A stretch of 6,611 nt of DNA from Candidatus Hydrogenedentota bacterium (GTDB lineage: Bacteria; Hydrogenedentota; Hydrogenedentia; Hydrogenedentales; SLHB01): contig JAFGTL010000540.1 in NCBI GenBank assembly GCA_016934125.1, forward strand, positions 1 to 6,611. Reading direction: 5' to 3'. The notes under the pieces are model-generated. The model ran no database searches and had not been told where the DNA came from. It saw only the letters and a list, made by a program, of their open reading frames with translations. The translations under genes were made by a program, and so were the position numbers. Shown one piece after another: positions 5,901 through 6,611 of this stretch; the first letter of the stretch is position 1, and the number at the start of each line of letters is the position of its first letter.

Positions 5901-6313
5901 AACTGCCCGTTGACGTACGTCCTGTCTTCATCATCCACGCTGCCCAGGCCGAGTTCGAGATCCTGGCCGGCCCAGGCCGCCGGCACCACCACGTGCCGGC
6001 GATACCACGCTACGCCATCGTAATCCGTCCAGGGGAGGCGGCCCTTGGGCTTCGGGGCCTGGCCGGGCCGCGGATCCGTCACGCCCTGCGGCTCCCAGTA
6101 TCCCGGGGCGTTGAGTGTGCGCCACGCCGCGTCGTCATAGGCGGGCGCCGCCCAGCCGGCGGCCTCGCCCGTCTCGTCGGGATCGATGCGGAACAGCCAG
6201 ACACCCTCGAGGTTGTGCCATCCCTCCGCCAACTCGACGGCGGACGCGTGGGCCGCGGCGCTCGCCGACGCCGCGCACAACAACGACATCCAGATCGCAA
6301 TCCAACGTGTCAT
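2966..6313 (-). CDS. Secreted multidomain glycoside hydrolase, GH106-like (alpha-L-rhamnosidase type)
   Basis: This protein has 1115 residues. It starts with a signal peptide (1 to about 25, cleavage probably after ASA), so it acts in the periplasm or outside the cell. Residues about 30-195 form a GH2-like sugar-binding jelly roll (DYDGVAWYRRHVVVPAAWAG, LGLGSVDDEDRTYVNGQLVG). About 220-650 look like a TIM-barrel catalytic region with LWLYDELGYPSGTAGG (285-300), FTDEP (436-440), HLLMEE (525-530) and MSETSDH (585-591); candidate catalytic acids are E439 and E587, with E290 and E529/E530 also possible. About 660-800 resemble the GATase-like domain that follows such barrels (VADVAVLYPIESAW). A small beta domain lies at about 835-910, and about 965-1100 look like an extra carbohydrate-binding beta-sandwich. 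The pattern fits GH106, alpha-L-rhamnosidases acting on pectin or other rhamnose-containing glycans, but substrate is inferred. The ATG at 6313 has GGGAG 6 bases upstream and opens the signal peptide; the frame upstream to 6586 is not credible. Confidence 0.85.
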   Translation of the reverse strand: MTRWIAIWMSLLCAASASAAAHASAVELAEGWHNLEGVWLFRIDPDETGEAAGWAAPAYDDAAWRTLNAPGYWEPQGVTDPRPGQAPKPKGRLPWTDYDGVAWYRRHVVVPAAWAGQDLELGLGSVDDEDRTYVNGQLVGETGPDVAQAVAVRRRYTVPAATVRFGAENVLALRVKDGGGPGGLMGPLLYLLPKEKANAMATLPDSDRPLAERFVAPPAESRILKIVHGLPDTPADQDALVRDLVARGFGGMATNVRFENYLEDDEKWASFVHCMHRAKDAGMALWLYDELGYPSGTAGGITLRDHPEWEARGLLIADTLASGGAVALDVPPGTLVRAAAFPIADGVIDLDAPVELASHIAGGALAWDAPAGDWHVMIITEDRLYEGTHAAVSLARKFPYINLLMPEPTARFLEVTHARYAEHLGEDLGQWFEATFTDEPSLMSLFMRRQPWRVLPWAPALAAEFEARRGYLLEPGIPALIGDAGARGRAVRYDFWLTVAELVSENYFGQIQTWCREHNTRSGGHLLMEEALLTHVPLYGDLFRCARRVDAPSIDCLTSLPPQVPWFVARLFGSVADLEERAVTMSETSDHAQRYRPAGDTRPVQPVSEDEIRGTCNRLIMNGITTITSYYSFADLSSEQLVRLNEWIGRCCTSLKGGHQVADVAVLYPIESAWPRFAPAHNWTEDSPAAARQVDATYRMALDALYASARDLTIVDAQALIQAEARSGALHHGNLRWRVVVLPCADTLPMAAWQNLAVFWRSGGAIIALSALPANSESAFPSPEVQALATGIFGAADGASIHTNPAGGAGVFLPAGSEMLLPLAVDALIERDVRIPDPAGPIRSTHRRIDGHEVFFLINDSAAPWEGTASLAATGAGEQWDPAAGRMTPLASADAIPLRLGPYGGMLFRFDAPGPVARRHVAEGPLPGLNLSALPDTEPGVGKGEFVQGGLAPESHPARLALPGAPSARAWRAEATLTKGDVDTFLFVTFAYETPVDIANAACLTVDTAVPEGQRTPTPLRIILRDAGGVEYIANTRRALADAGTCRTAAPLTSFERAGWCTAPDRPLDFHAIAAINIGWGGYLGAQGETVTFTLGPPCRGDFEDKTAPSQPSEQ

Positions 6314-6533
6314 TGCCAGCTCCCTTGGGTTTTGCGTGTCCTGTGGGCGGATATGAGCGTAAACCACGCGCTGCCTGCCACGCAAGACGCGCCTGCAAAA
6401 ACAGGCGCGCCTGCAAAACAGACGCGCCTGGGCAGTGCGCAGGGAGGCCGCAGACAAGAAGCCCGCGCGAGAGCCGAACTCCGTCAGGCGGCTTCGGGAC
6501 GCGTTGACGTCGGGCGTGTCAGAGGGGGGGGTG
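6314..6533. other. Intergenic region upstream of the glycoside hydrolase
   Basis: About 220 bases separate the stop of the edge gene from the hydrolase start. The segment must hold the hydrolase leader and probably its promoter. A weak candidate on the minus strand is TTGCGT, 18 bases, then TACGCT, just left of the repeat array (about 6354-6383); I do not rely on it. The hydrolase's GGGAG ribosome binding site is at 6320-6324. An 8-G run (plus strand) sits at 6524-6531. Confidence 0.5.
6383..6430. repeat. Short tandem array centred on CGCGCCTG with A-rich linkers
   Basis: Units of about 17-19 bp read CAAGACGCGCCTGCAAAAA (6383-6401), CAGGCGCGCCTGCAAAA (6402-6418) and CAGACGCGCCTG (6419-6430, truncated). 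CGCGCCTG at 6388-6395 pairs perfectly with CAGGCGCG at 6402-6409 around a CAAAAA loop, and the middle unit carries the 12-bp palindrome CAGGCGCGCCTG (6402-6413). On the minus strand the linkers become T-runs after GC-rich stems, so the array might act as a terminator for the upstream edge gene. It lies 70-117 bases upstream of the hydrolase start. Confidence 0.75.
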
Positions 6534-6611
6534 TCATTCACACGAGCAGATCGCCGTGGCCTCGTCGCGGATGAACTCGTCCTCATCGAAACTCTCGATT
6601 CGTGGCTTTTC
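6534..6611 (-). CDS. Unidentified gene, C-terminal 25 residues only
   Basis: The minus strand is open from the right edge to a TGA at 6534-6536. It gives 25 acidic residues that end RDEATAICSCE, with a Cys-Ser-Cys pair just before the end. This reads like a genuine protein terminus: charged, with codons ending mostly in G or C, and with the repeat-bearing noncoding DNA starting right after it. The orientation matches the hydrolase gene, so it is the next gene upstream. Too little is visible to name a family, and I cannot exclude a chance open frame. Confidence 0.5.
   Translation of the reverse strand, partial: EKPRIESFDEDEFIRDEATAICSCE

Noticed and set aside
6265..6313. Lipoprotein signal in the hydrolase N-terminus (MSLLC)
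   Set aside because: The residue before the cysteine is Leu, which does not fit the small residue needed in a lipobox; the run of Ala/Ser after it and the ASA site fit ordinary signal peptidase cleavage.
6524..6531. Run of eight G as a phase-variation tract
   Set aside because: It lies just after the stop codon of the edge gene and far upstream of the hydrolase start, so slippage would not change either reading frame.
6314..6586. Extension of the hydrolase reading frame upstream to 6586
   Set aside because: The added 91 residues are Arg/Cys-rich, translate the repeat array, and would bury a clear signal peptide and ribosome binding site at 6313.

Overview
The window is GC-rich bacterial DNA. 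All four genes that can be supported lie on the minus strand, so transcription runs from high to low coordinates. In that order they are: the last 25 codons of an unidentified gene (6534-6611), a complete secreted multidomain glycoside hydrolase resembling family GH106 / alpha-L-rhamnosidases (2966-6313), a complete ComM/YifB-type AAA+ ATPase (1049-2584), and the N-terminal third or so of an ECF-type RNA polymerase sigma factor that runs off the left edge (1-317). The long plus-strand open frames opposite the hydrolase and comM are GC-rich shadows.

The spaces between genes are dense with repeats, which is the most distinctive thing here. The 731-base gap between the sigma factor and comM holds a GC-rich hairpin, a 13/11-bp tandem array, a degenerate 10-bp array, two copies of a 24-bp palindrome-containing unit, and one copy of a hairpin element. 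That element has a 29-base core that recurs exactly in the comM/hydrolase gap. The second gap also holds a 31-bp direct repeat, one copy of which forms the very end of the hydrolase reading frame. The third gap, upstream of the hydrolase, holds a short array of CGCGCCTG-centred repeats.

This combination (high GC, spurious frames reading like NGHEWTRI, SPGQRPG or TYQPRPTAW, and a large secreted glycosidase) is what I associate with Planctomycetes, Verrucomicrobia, Lentisphaerae and Candidatus Hydrogenedentes. I lean to a Hydrogenedentes- or Planctomycetes-like organism, probably a metagenomic contig. This is inference from remembered repeat style, not from a marker gene.

Nothing suggests that the four genes form one functional system. 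The hydrolase would act outside the cytoplasm on rhamnose-containing or related plant or algal polysaccharide. ComM is a DNA branch-migration helicase linked to natural transformation. The sigma factor's regulon cannot be deduced from the part that is visible. I do not see a convincing new biological system; the best leads are the intergenic repeat elements and the repeat-derived end of the hydrolase.
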